Assembly (NCBI RefSeq): GCF_902859875.1
Contig: NZ_CADIKF010000021.1
Location: 47,200-111,199, forward strand
Source: Paraburkholderia solisilvae
GTDB lineage: Bacteria; Pseudomonadota; Gammaproteobacteria; Burkholderiales; Burkholderiaceae
Length of the DNA stretch: 64,000 nt
Reading direction: 5' to 3'
The notes under the pieces were generated by a model. The model did not search any database. It worked only from the letters and a program-made list of their open reading frames with translations, and was not told the origin of the DNA. A program made the translations under genes and the position numbers. Below are positions 35,727 through 43,998 of this stretch, in pieces; within the stretch, counting starts at the first letter, position 1; each line of letters starts with the position of its first letter.

Positions 35727-37913
35727 TTAGTGTCCGCGCGCGCGGGTCGTGATCGGCACAATGTCCGCGACGATCCGCTCCTGTCCGACTTTTGCAGCGA
35801 TCTGCCTGAGTCTTGTATCGAGCGCGTGTAGATAGTCGGCGCGCGCCTCGCTTTCCGGTCGCAAGCTATCGAACAACGGCGCCGGCGTAATCAGCAGCAC
35901 CACCAGTTCGGTGCCGAACGGCTTCGACACGATCCAGTCACCCGCCGAACCGATTGTCGCCACATAATGCGCGGGCGCCTGATTGTCCTTCGCACGCGGC
36001 CCCGGCACCATATGGATGACACTGCCGTCCAGCATGTAGTAATCGATGTTCACATACGAGTCGTAACCGGGCGTTGTCACATCGACGACAAGCGGGTCGC
36101 CTTCGGTAAGCTGTGCGCCGGGCGCATGCATACGCAGCGCAGCGAGGTGACCGGTCTGCCAGTTGCGCGCCCAGTACGGCGCATATTCGTCGAGCACTTC
36201 ACAGGTGTCCGCGCCGAGCGGTTGCACGGCGAGCTTGAGCGCATCGACGCCCGGCATCGTGCCCACCGTTTCCTTCAGCTTGTCGATACCGCCTGGTTGC
36301 GCGACGAAGCCGCGCAGTTGCACTGCGCGGCCGTCGATCGATGCGGCTAGTGCTGAACACGGCAGCTTCGCAAGCAATGGCGCAACCATCGCAAGCGTAG
36401 GCGGCGGGGCAGGAACGGCGCGCGAGCTCTGGTCAGGCGTTGGCGATTCCGCGCGCGGCGCCGCAGGCGCGATCGCCTGAACCGCTGCGGCCTGCGATGC
36501 GCGCTGCACCGGCGTGTCAGACGCGGCAGACAGTTGCCGGTCGGCATCCTGCTCGACTGGCGACAGACGATGGCGATACACGCCAACGCCTGCCGCGATC
36601 AGTACGGCAAGGCCCGCGACGCCTGCCTTCAACGGCCAGCCGGACAGCGCATTGAACGCGCCGCCGCCTTTGCCCGACGCGCCATTCGCCGCGCGCGGCT
36701 CATCGATGCAGAACCCCTCGACAAAGCGCGCAACGCTCGGTGTGCGCGTTGCACGATCGAACGACAACGCCGCCCGCAACGCACGCCATTGCCGTGCGCC
36801 AAGCTGATCGGGTCGGCGCGGCTCGCGATGCGCCGCGCGTGCCTGGGTCGCCGCGATCCGCTCGAACGGATGGCGCCCGGTCAGCAGTTCGTACGTAATG
36901 CAGCCAAGCGCGTAAATGTCGTCGCGCGGGTCGGGTTCCAGATGCTCGAGCATTTCCGGGCTCGCATACGCGGGCGTCAATGCGCCGAGGCTGCCCGGGT
37001 CGAAGACGGTCGCATCGTTTTCTTCCTCGGTACGCTGGAATACGCGCGCAATGCCGAAGTCGATCACCTTCACTTCACCGGTTTCGGTGAGAAACACGTT
37101 AGCCGGCTTGAAATCGCAATGCACAAAACCGCGTTCGTGCGCGTACGCGAGCGCGGCGGACATGCCGCGCACGATCGGCAGCGCCGCGCCGACCGGCATG
37201 CCGTGAAAATCAGGCGTACGCAGAATCTGGCTGAGCGGCTTGCCGGACAGATACTCCATCGTCAGGTAGACGATCGCGCCGTCGCGATCGAAGTCGTACA
37301 CCGTGACGATGTTCCGGTGCGCGAGCACCTGCGCCTTGCGCGCCTCGCGCTGCAGCGCGATCAGCGACTTCGGGTTGCCGCGGAACTGCACGTTGAGCAC
37401 CTTGATCGCGACATAAGGCTTGCGATCCGATGCTTCCAGCTTGCGCAGATCGAGCGCCTTGTACACGGTGCCCATGCCGCCGACGCCCAGACATTCTTCG
37501 AGCACGAAGCGGTTGTTCAGCGTATCGCCGGTGCCTTTGACGTGATCCGGCGACGCGCTCTGCGCGAGCGTCGCGCCGAACGTGCCGGATGGCGACGACG
37601 GCGCGGGCGGCACGCGCAATGCCGCGGAATCGTCGACTACCGTCGTGCCGCCTTGCCCGGACGCCGTTTGCACACGCGTTTCGTCGCCGCCCGTCGCAAC
37701 ATTCGACACCGGCAATTGCTCGATCCGGCGGCGTATTTCCGCATGAAGATCCGCCGGCAGCGGCGTGCGTGCGTGCGCTTCGCCGAGTATGTCGAGGAGC
37801 CGCGCGGAACCCAGGCCTTCGGTCGTCAATGTGCTGTCGAGCCGCGCAACGAACGCATCGTGCGAAAGCACGCCGCTCTGGTAATCCCGGATCAGATGCG
37901 CAAGGTTGGCCAT
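35727..37913 (-). CDS. Membrane Ser/Thr protein kinase with DUF4384-like periplasmic domain
   Basis: 728 residues. An N-terminal helical segment (1-75) and Thr-rich stretch (TTVVDD) lead to the kinase domain (about 134-400): LGVGGMGTV glycine loop, K171 in VAIKVL, catalytic loop HCDFKPAN (D267, N272), and DFG at 285-287. The usual HRD Arg is Cys (C266), so this is a non-RD kinase. A membrane helix (about 428-446) and Ala/Pro linker follow, then a C-terminal domain of DUF4384 type (LTEGDPLVVDVTTPGYDSYVN). The arrangement recalls PpkA of type VI secretion. Probable partners are the PP2C phosphatase and the double-FHA protein. The ATG at 37913 is preferred over 37967. Confidence 0.9.
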   Translation of the reverse strand: MANLAHLIRDYQSGVLSHDAFVARLDSTLTTEGLGSARLLDILGEAHARTPLPADLHAEIRRRIEQLPVSNVATGGDETRVQTASGQGGTTVVDDSAALRVPPAPSSPSGTFGATLAQSASPDHVKGTGDTLNNRFVLEECLGVGGMGTVYKALDLRKLEASDRKPYVAIKVLNVQFRGNPKSLIALQREARKAQVLAHRNIVTVYDFDRDGAIVYLTMEYLSGKPLSQILRTPDFHGMPVGAALPIVRGMSAALAYAHERGFVHCDFKPANVFLTETGEVKVIDFGIARVFQRTEEENDATVFDPGSLGALTPAYASPEMLEHLEPDPRDDIYALGCITYELLTGRHPFERIAATQARAAHREPRRPDQLGARQWRALRAALSFDRATRTPSVARFVEGFCIDEPRAANGASGKGGGAFNALSGWPLKAGVAGLAVLIAAGVGVYRHRLSPVEQDADRQLSAASDTPVQRASQAAAVQAIAPAAPRAESPTPDQSSRAVPAPPPTLAMVAPLLAKLPCSALAASIDGRAVQLRGFVAQPGGIDKLKETVGTMPGVDALKLAVQPLGADTCEVLDEYAPYWARNWQTGHLAALRMHAPGAQLTEGDPLVVDVTTPGYDSYVNIDYYMLDGSVIHMVPGPRAKDNQAPAHYVATIGSAGDWIVSKPFGTELVVLLITPAPLFDSLRPESEARADYLHALDTRLRQIAAKVGQERIVADIVPITTRARGH

Positions 37914-38200
37914 GGGTGCAAAGCGATGCAGCGCTCGCTGGACGAAGAGTGATCCTGTCGTAATCAATTACATGCGCTCATTCGATAGTAGCCCGCACGT
38001 TTCTCTTTCGCAAACATCTGCTGCAAGCGATCAAGCGGATGTGTTGCGAAGCGGCCAACAGCACCGGGCAGTCAGTTGGCCTCGAACCGTCATCGTCAAT
38101 GCACGCCCTCTGTTGCGGCGTGCGCGCCGATCTCATTGCAGGCGGATGAGCCTTTATCCATCAATGGCTTGATCGCTTTACCGCTGCTTGCGTGCGCGCC
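37914..38200. other. Divergent region between kinase and peptide gene 3
   Basis: No gene was seen. It holds TGTTG-N9-CAACA at 38042-38060, about 145-160 bp upstream of the sigma-54 promoter, a plausible activator-binding site. No sigma-54 motif was found facing the kinase gene. Confidence 0.4.
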
Positions 38201-38216
38201 TGGCACAACCTGTGCG
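38201..38216 (+). promoter_or_regulatory. Sigma-54 promoter of peptide genes 3-5
   Basis: TGGCAC-AACCT-GTGCG is identical to the promoter of peptide gene 2. It has a perfect -24 box, GG-N10-GC spacing and a -12 box one base off. It lies 73 bp before the ATG at 38290. The following ~20 bp (GTGAGT-ACGCCCGAGCAGACAA) are also nearly the same, showing that the promoter was duplicated with the gene. Confidence 0.8.
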
Positions 38217-38289
38217 TGAGTGACGCCCGAGCAGACAAGATGCTCAAACGAACCGCAAGACCTTTCTATTCCCAGTTAGGAGAACTTTC

Positions 38290-38559
38290 ATGAAATCGCT
38301 GACCATCAAAGACCTGTCGCTGACCGAACAACTCGACAGCCGCGCAATGAAGGCTGTCCGCGGCGGCTATATCGCTTTCCCGTACTATCCGAGCCAGTCG
38401 TTCAAGTTCGATAACAGCAAGACGGTCAATGCACAGCAGCTTGTAAACCAGTCGATGGATATCAGCAACGTCAGCAACAACGGCAATGCGTTCACGAAGA
38501 ACTTCGACACGACGATCACGCCGACCATGACGGGCACCAACCACGTCACCGTGTACTGA
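38290..38559 (+). CDS. Double-glycine leader peptide 3
   Basis: An 89-residue precursor. The leader of 26 residues carries IKDLS, then LDSRAMKAVRGG. The mature 63 residues begin YIAFPYYPSQSFKFDNSKT and continue with Asn-rich NVSNNGNAF and TTITPTMTGTNH, with no cysteine. It is a paralogue of peptide 2. The ATG follows GTTAGGAGAAC. It is transcribed from the sigma-54 promoter at 38201 and followed by a stem-loop and two further peptide genes on the same strand. Confidence 0.9.
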   Translation: MKSLTIKDLSLTEQLDSRAMKAVRGGYIAFPYYPSQSFKFDNSKTVNAQQLVNQSMDISNVSNNGNAFTKNFDTTITPTMTGTNHVTVY

Positions 38560-38585
38560 TCACAACGACGCTTGCACGGGGGACC

Positions 38586-38612
38586 GGGAGCGCCTGAGCC
38601 GCATGCGCTCCC
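38586..38612 (+). terminator. Intercistronic stem-loop after peptide gene 3
   Basis: GGGAGCGC / GCGCTCCC, a perfect 8-bp stem with an 11-nt loop and no T-run. It is better seen as an mRNA-stabilising or partial termination element than as a full terminator. A comparable hairpin follows peptide gene 2 at 31977-31998. Confidence 0.45.
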
Positions 38613-38701
38613 AGTCGTCGCAGTCCGCCTGTTTGCTGTTGTTTCGCCGCTGTGTGCCGCTGTCCGTCTTCACCGCCTTTCGATTTCCCTGGAGAACCAT
38701 C

Positions 38702-38977
38702 ATGTCATCCATCGTTATCAGCGATCTGTCCGGCGCCCGGACACTCGACCGTCGCGCGATGTCCGCCGTCGCAGGCGGCGGTGTGCCCGGTAACTCATGG
38801 CTTGCCGGCCTCGGTCCGGTTGCCAACGTGAATATCGGCATCAACCAGAACATCACGCAGATGCAATATGTGAATGTCGAAGCACTGAATAACATCGGTG
38901 TGATCGGCGCGGGCTTCGTGCCGCCGAACCTGAACGTGAGCCCGAAGCTTTGGGCCAGCACGAACGCGGTTGTGTAA
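38702..38977 (+). CDS. Double-glycine leader peptide 4
   Basis: A 91-residue precursor. The 26-residue leader has ISDLS, LDRRAMSAVAGG and Gly-Gly at 25-26. The predicted mature peptide has 65 residues, starts GVPGNSWLAGLG, is hydrophobic/Asn-rich (VNIGINQNITQMQYVNVEALNN) and lacks cysteine. The ribosome site CTGGAG lies 9 nt before the ATG. It is 142 bp behind peptide gene 3 and probably on the same transcript. The stretch ITQMQYVNVEALNNIG loosely parallels ADQMINQ and AQQLVNQ in peptides 1 and 3, suggesting that the mature parts also share ancestry. Confidence 0.85.
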   Translation: MSSIVISDLSGARTLDRRAMSAVAGGGVPGNSWLAGLGPVANVNIGINQNITQMQYVNVEALNNIGVIGAGFVPPNLNVSPKLWASTNAVV

Positions 38978-39167
38978 GCACACGCCGCTGTGGAGGATCG
39001 GGGGCCTCCGCATCGTGCGCTAACGCGCTGTGCACACATTCGCGCCTGCGCGTTTTTCCTATACTGGTGGTTCGAGCCCTATGCGGCTCGTGCAAGGTCT
39101 CATGCGATGCAATGTCCGCATGAACTGTTTGCATACGGTCCGTACGGATCAAGCATCGGGAACAGCC

Positions 39168-39401
39168 ATGACCAAGCTCGTAATCAAAGACCTTTCCGCC
39201 AGCGTCGAACTCGACCGCGAGGCAATGACCGCGATCGTCGGCGGTGCGCGTGTCGGCGCACGCTTTTTCGGCACTGCGGATCAGGCTCGACCGACCGTGT
39301 CGCGCGCACCGTTGCGGGTTATCGATTTTCCGCCGGGCTTTTCGCCCATGCCGCAAACAGTCGACCAACGGATTCCGCCGCAAAGCCTGTTGCGCAAATA
39401 G
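39168..39401 (+). CDS. Double-glycine leader peptide 5
   Basis: A 77-residue precursor. The leader again spans 26 residues: IKDLS, LDREAMTAIVGG. The predicted mature part (51 residues) is different from the others: basic and proline-rich (PTVSRAPLRVIDFPPGFSP, ending QSLLRK), with no cysteine. The ATG at 39168 follows ATCGGGAACAGCC. It lies 190 bp behind peptide gene 4. A weak GGAGG/CCTCC hairpin at 38992-39009 separates them, so expression may be partly independent. Confidence 0.8.
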   Translation: MTKLVIKDLSASVELDREAMTAIVGGARVGARFFGTADQARPTVSRAPLRVIDFPPGFSPMPQTVDQRIPPQSLLRK

Positions 39402-39816
39402 CAGCCGTCGGCCACCGTACCGCTGCTTGCAATCTGTGCTTGCCGCACGTGTCAAACGTCGGTGATGCAGCGCGTTCGCGCGTGGTCTTCGAACGCCGCG
39501 TCGAAATGAGCGGCCTGAAAAACCGGGCCGGTTGCTGACTGCGCGCGCATCGGAGCAACCGCCCGCGCGTTGCCGTTCTTCCGGAACAAGGTATGACGGA
39601 CCACCGGATGAGGAGTCCGGCATTCGCTCCAGCCAGAAGCGAGATCCGTCACGTCCGCGATTATCCAATGCGAGTCTGGGCCCGTCACTACACAACTTGA
39701 CAAGAGAGTGTTACCGGATAGCGCAAGATACGGGTATTGTGCGACGCATCCGCAGCATCCCCGGGTCACGAGCGTGATGCCATTGCCGCTCGCGCATCAG
39801 CTAACATTGCAGCCTG
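39402..39816. other. Non-coding spacer
   Basis: No gene was recognised. It contains the palindrome AACCGG-G-CCGGTT near 39520-39532, and a TTGACA box followed by GTGTTACCGGATAGCGC (39708-39724), which recurs in similar form at 49338-49354. The TTGACA could be the -35 of the promoter for the yigZ-like gene. Confidence 0.4.
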
Positions 39817-40455
39817 ATGCCCCACCCGTCTCATTTGCCGCCGATACGATTACCCGCTTTGCCGACCTATACCCTGCCTAACGCGTTGACTGCGGAACTC
39901 GAGATCCGCAAAAGCCGCTTTATCGCCTACGCGATTCCGGTCGCGGACCGCGATGCCGCGATGGACGAGCTGCGCCGTCTGCGCGAGAGATATCCTGGCG
40001 CGACGCATGTCTGCTGGGCGCTGCTGGCCGGCGGCCAGTCCGGTATGTCCGACGATGGCGAGCCTTCGGGCACAGCCGGCCGGCCCATTCTCGAAGTGCT
40101 GCGCCATCATGATCTCGACGGCGTGCTGGCCGCGGTGGTGCGCTACTACGGCGGCGTCAAACTGGGCGCGGGCGGACTCGTGCGTGCTTATACCGATGCG
40201 ATCGCAAGCGCATTGCAGGATGCACCCCGCGTCGAACGGATTGCGCTCACCACACTTGCCGTCGAGATCGGCTATGCGGACGAAGCGCGTGTGCGGCGCT
40301 GGATCGAACAGCAAAACTATCTGCTGGACCATAGCGCCTATGGCATGCGTGTCGATCTTGCGATTCGCATGCCGCTCACCGCCCTTGACGATGCGCGCGA
40401 AGCATTGCGTGACCTGACGCAGGGGCGCGCAGTCTTTGCGTCGAGCGCTGCTTAA
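39817..40455 (+). CDS. yigZ: YigZ/IMPACT-family protein (UPF0029)
   Basis: 212 residues. The N-terminal IMPACT domain is clear: IRKSRFIAYAIPVADRDAAM, THVCWALLAGG, SDDGEPSGTAGRPILEVL and VRYYGGVKLGAGGLVRAYTDA. A C-terminal DUF1949-type ferredoxin-like domain follows. YigZ proteins are widespread; a role in translation or stress control has been suggested from the eukaryotic IMPACT homologue, but bacterial function is not settled. The start at 39817 may be slightly long; the domain proper begins around residue 18. Confidence 0.85.
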   Translation: MPHPSHLPPIRLPALPTYTLPNALTAELEIRKSRFIAYAIPVADRDAAMDELRRLRERYPGATHVCWALLAGGQSGMSDDGEPSGTAGRPILEVLRHHDLDGVLAAVVRYYGGVKLGAGGLVRAYTDAIASALQDAPRVERIALTTLAVEIGYADEARVRRWIEQQNYLLDHSAYGMRVDLAIRMPLTALDDAREALRDLTQGRAVFASSAA

Positions 40456-40554
40456 GCGCAGCGCTTAAGCACGTTCAAGCGTGCTTAAACAAACGGCGGC
40501 AAGCGGCGCTCATTTCTTCGCCGCATTGCCGCCGTGTCGATCGGGCACACCTGA

Positions 40555-41280
40555 CTAGCTATGCGTGATCGCACCGTTTGCCGTGACCGGCGCAGCGATG
40601 GACGTCGCCCGCGGCGCCATCTTTCTTGCCATGCCACCACTCGCTTTACGCGCAACTGTCTTTGCGCCAACGGATTTCGTCGCCGTCTTGCCGGTTGCAG
40701 GGCGTCCGGCCTTGGCCTTCTTGGCCGCAACTTTCCGGCCAGCCGTTTTCCTGGCCGCAGTCTTCTTTACCGCAGTCTTCTTAGCAGCAACCTTTCGTCC
40801 AACCGTTTTGGCGGCCGTGCTCTTCTTTGCCGTACTCTTCTTCGCAGCCACTTGACGGCCCACCTTGCGCGCCGCTTTTTTCGCCGCCGGTTTTGCCTTA
40901 ACGGAAACAACTGCATCGACTGCGGCGACACTGCCATCGATCAGGAACTTGCTACGGTCTTTCACGTTCTTGATCCATGCCGGGGGCCTCGCGTGACCGC
41001 TCCACGTGGCGCCCGTCTTCGGGTCGCGATACTTGGGAGGCAGCTTGCCCTTGGTTGCGCCTGCGCTCTTGAGCTTGCCAATGCGAAGTCCAAGCCTTTC
41101 CGCGCTCGCGCGATCACGCTTTGCCTTCGCACGCGCTTCGATATCGCGGGTGGTCAGTCCATGCTTGATCATCAATTCGCGGATCTGATCAAGTGCGTGT
41201 TGCGCCCGCCTGGCGATGAGGACTTCAGCCTGCGCCTGCAGTTTTTTCATACGCACCTGGATTTGCTCCAATGTGGCCAT
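40555..41280 (-). CDS. H-NS-family DNA-binding protein with histone-H1-like tail
   Basis: A nucleoid protein of 241 residues. Residues 1-60 form the dimerising coiled coil (IQVRMKKLQAQAEVLIARRAQ). Residues about 75-105 hold the H-NS DNA-binding loop KYRDPKTGATWSGHARPPAWI (the Q/R-G-R-type hook reads G-H-A-R). The rest is a low-complexity Lys/Ala tail of repeated KKTA, GRKVAAKK units, like histone H1 or bacterial HctB. The tail would add non-specific DNA binding. The ATG at 41280 follows GGGAG. This kind of protein silences AT-rich foreign DNA; the peptide locus and right-end island in this window are plausible targets. Confidence 0.88.
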   Translation of the reverse strand: MATLEQIQVRMKKLQAQAEVLIARRAQHALDQIRELMIKHGLTTRDIEARAKAKRDRASAERLGLRIGKLKSAGATKGKLPPKYRDPKTGATWSGHARPPAWIKNVKDRSKFLIDGSVAAVDAVVSVKAKPAAKKAARKVGRQVAAKKSTAKKSTAAKTVGRKVAAKKTAVKKTAARKTAGRKVAAKKAKAGRPATGKTATKSVGAKTVARKASGGMARKMAPRATSIAAPVTANGAITHS

Positions 41281-41896
41281 ACTTTTCTCCCAGTTGAACG
41301 ACATAGGCGGACTATGCCATGGATATACGTTGAAGTGCTATGTTTTGAACGTAAAGTAAGGTAATAACAACAGATTTTCGCTTGGGAAACGTCGCAAAAA
41401 AGCAAATTGCGGCTATTGGAATTACATCTCGCTCAAGCCGGGTTCTTCTTAACTATTGCCAGATTCTCCACGGTGCACATCGTTAGCGCTCTTTAACAGA
41501 GTCGCAGGCATCGCATCAAGAATCCTTTTTTTGGCGTTCGATATGCAAGCGATATGAAAACGCCATTGCCGGTTATTGAATCGGACATCAGATGGAGTCC
41601 AGCAATCCGCCAATAAGCTCGCTTGAAAGCGCGAAACCTCACGACACGTGAAGATGTGTCCAACACACGGGGCGGGTATTCCATGCGATGCAGCCGCAAG
41701 CGGCTTTACCGCTTCTCGTCAATCGGGCATCTGCGCCTTACGGCTTGAATGAGCGGCGCTTGTCGGTCTCTGACAGGTTTCCTGAATCCGGCCGCCTCAC
41801 ACGACGCTGCGCACAAACGGTCATTGCCCTTAGACTGTCAGTTGCTGCAGGCTGCACCCGCCCGCCAGACCGGCCGCTAAAAATCGGGAGATTCAT
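41281..41896. other. AT-rich divergent intergenic region
   Basis: 616 bp without a convincing gene. The first 150 bp, upstream of the H-NS-like gene, are markedly AT-rich (GTAAAGTAAGGTAATAACAA), as expected for an autoregulated nucleoid-protein promoter. The right part precedes the DedA-PAP2 gene. Confidence 0.45.
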
Positions 41897-43900
41897 ATGG
41901 AGCATGCGTACGTCCAGTTACTGCACCTGTTAGGGGGGCACGCTGGATGGACGTTGACGGTCGCCTTTCTCGCCGCGTTTCTTGAATCGCTTGCGATCGT
42001 CGGAACCTTCGTTCCCGGCAGCACCGCGATGTTCGTCGCCGGCGCGCTGGTCGGCACCGGATCGCTGAATCTCGGCTGGCTGCTCGTCTGCGCGATTGCC
42101 GGCGCCGTCGCGGGCGACGGGATCAGTTACTGGTTCGGGCATCGCTACCGGGACTCGATTGCCGGCCGTTGGCCATTCTCCACGCATCCGCAACTGCTCG
42201 AACGCGGCCGCCGGTACTTCGACAAGCATGGCGCCAAGGCGGTCGTGTTCGCGCGTTTCGTCGGACCGCTGCGCGCGATCGTGCCGCTGGTCGCCGGCAT
42301 GCTCAAGATGCCGCCCACGCGCTTTTACGCGATGAACGTGCTGTCCGCCGTGCTCTGGGCGCCCGCGCATATCCTGCCCGGTATCGTGTTCGGCGCATCG
42401 ATCCAGCTCGCCGGCGATGTGTCGTTCCGGCTCGTCGCCGCGCTGGCGATCATGGTCGGCGTCGTGTGGCTGATCTACGTGGCGACGCGCTTCATCCTGT
42501 CGCATGCGCGTACATGGGCGGTCACCTCGCAACGGGGCATGGTGCAATGGGCACGCCAGCATCGCGGACGCGCGGGTCCCTTCGTGCTGCGCGTGATCGA
42601 TCCGCAGCTCCATAGCATCAGTCTCGCCGTCGCGATCTCGCTTATCGTGCTGCTATGCGCGGGCATATTCTTCGGGGTACTGCAGGATGTCGTGCGCGGC
42701 AATCCGCTCGTGCAAATCGACGCATCGGTCTATCGCTTCATGCGTTCGATCCATTCGCCGTGGTTTGCCGACCTGCTGGCCCGCGTCACCGCGCTCGGCA
42801 CCGTGCCGACGCTCACCGCGCTGATCGCAACCGGCGTGCTGTGGATGGTCTACGAACGCCGCTGGCGCACCGTCGTCTATTGGGTCGTCGCGGTCGCGTT
42901 CTCACAGGTGCTGATCGTCGCGATCCAGCTCATCGTGCATCGCGCGCCCGCCTGGAGCGGCAGCGTCGACACCTACGCGTTTCCGAGCAATCACGTCGCG
43001 GCGAGCGTGATCGTCTACGGCTTCCTCGGGTTTATTCTCGCGCGCCGCGTCGGGGTATTCAGCAGCATCGTCGTCACGACCGTGAGTATTGCGATCTTAT
43101 GCGCGATCGCGTTCGCCGGCCTCTATTCCGGCCGCTACGCATTCTCCGACGCGATCGGCGGCGCCGCATTCGCTGCGATCTGGGTGGCGATCGTCGCGTT
43201 GACCGCGGTCTGGCGCAACCCGCATGTGCATCCGACGCGTCCGTGGATGCCGCTCGTCGTGCTCGCAGTGATCTGCGCGAGCGTGGTGCTGCAATACCAT
43301 TTCAATGCCGGATCGCTCGCGATGCCGCCGATGCAGACGCGCCCGACCATTGTCGTCAGCGAAGCCCAATGGGCCGACTCGCTGTGGAAGACCTTCCCGT
43401 GCTACCGCTCGGACCTGAAAGGCGATCATCGCGAGCCGATCACCGTGCAGTGGACCGCCGACGCCGGGCAAATCGAGGCACAGCTCGGCAGCCGCGGCTG
43501 GGTGCCCGGCACACGCTTTTCCGCACGCAGCCTCTTCTCGCTGATCTCGCCGGATGTGCCCGCGATGGACCTGCCGGTGCTGCCCAAGCTCAACGACGGC
43601 GAGCCGTCGACCCTCGTCTTTGCACGTCAGCGCGAGCGCCGCGACGAGCGCGACGTGCTGCGTTTCTGGCAAACCGGCTATGCGGTTCAGCGCAAGGCCG
43701 GCGCTGCCGCGACGCCGATCTGGCTCGGCTCGCTGGTGCACGAGAGGCTGCTGCGCCCGTCATGGCCGTTCAACGTGTTGCGCACCGATCGTCAGATCGA
43801 TCCGATGATTTCCGAGCGAGGCCAGGCGGAATGGCAGGAACTCATGATGTCGCGCGGAATGGGCTGCAAGGGCATACCGGTCACGCTAATTGCTCACTAA
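41897..43900 (+). CDS. DedA-PAP2-LssY membrane protein
   Basis: 667 residues in three parts. The N-terminal DedA/SNARE-associated (VTT) domain (about 1-200) has GTFVPGSTAMFVAGA and FARFVGPLRAIVPLVAGM. The middle PAP2 phosphatase domain (about 230-450) has a His-containing FPSNHVAASV and SGRYAFSDAIGG. The C-terminal soluble LssY-type domain (about 465-667) follows. DedA proteins flip undecaprenyl phosphate or phospholipids, and PAP2 enzymes dephosphorylate lipid pyrophosphates, so the fusion may handle lipid carriers. The PAP2 motifs deviate from the K-x6-RP / SGH / SR-x5-H pattern (N for G, D for H), so activity is uncertain. Confidence 0.85.
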   Translation: MEHAYVQLLHLLGGHAGWTLTVAFLAAFLESLAIVGTFVPGSTAMFVAGALVGTGSLNLGWLLVCAIAGAVAGDGISYWFGHRYRDSIAGRWPFSTHPQLLERGRRYFDKHGAKAVVFARFVGPLRAIVPLVAGMLKMPPTRFYAMNVLSAVLWAPAHILPGIVFGASIQLAGDVSFRLVAALAIMVGVVWLIYVATRFILSHARTWAVTSQRGMVQWARQHRGRAGPFVLRVIDPQLHSISLAVAISLIVLLCAGIFFGVLQDVVRGNPLVQIDASVYRFMRSIHSPWFADLLARVTALGTVPTLTALIATGVLWMVYERRWRTVVYWVVAVAFSQVLIVAIQLIVHRAPAWSGSVDTYAFPSNHVAASVIVYGFLGFILARRVGVFSSIVVTTVSIAILCAIAFAGLYSGRYAFSDAIGGAAFAAIWVAIVALTAVWRNPHVHPTRPWMPLVVLAVICASVVLQYHFNAGSLAMPPMQTRPTIVVSEAQWADSLWKTFPCYRSDLKGDHREPITVQWTADAGQIEAQLGSRGWVPGTRFSARSLFSLISPDVPAMDLPVLPKLNDGEPSTLVFARQRERRDERDVLRFWQTGYAVQRKAGAAATPIWLGSLVHERLLRPSWPFNVLRTDRQIDPMISERGQAEWQELMMSRGMGCKGIPVTLIAH

Positions 43901-43998
43901 ACCGCTGCTGCGCGCGCTGCGCATCCATGCAACAATGCCCGGGACCGGGTCGTGCGCCGCTCGCTTCGGCCCGCGGCGCCACGCAAGGAGAAATTCCC

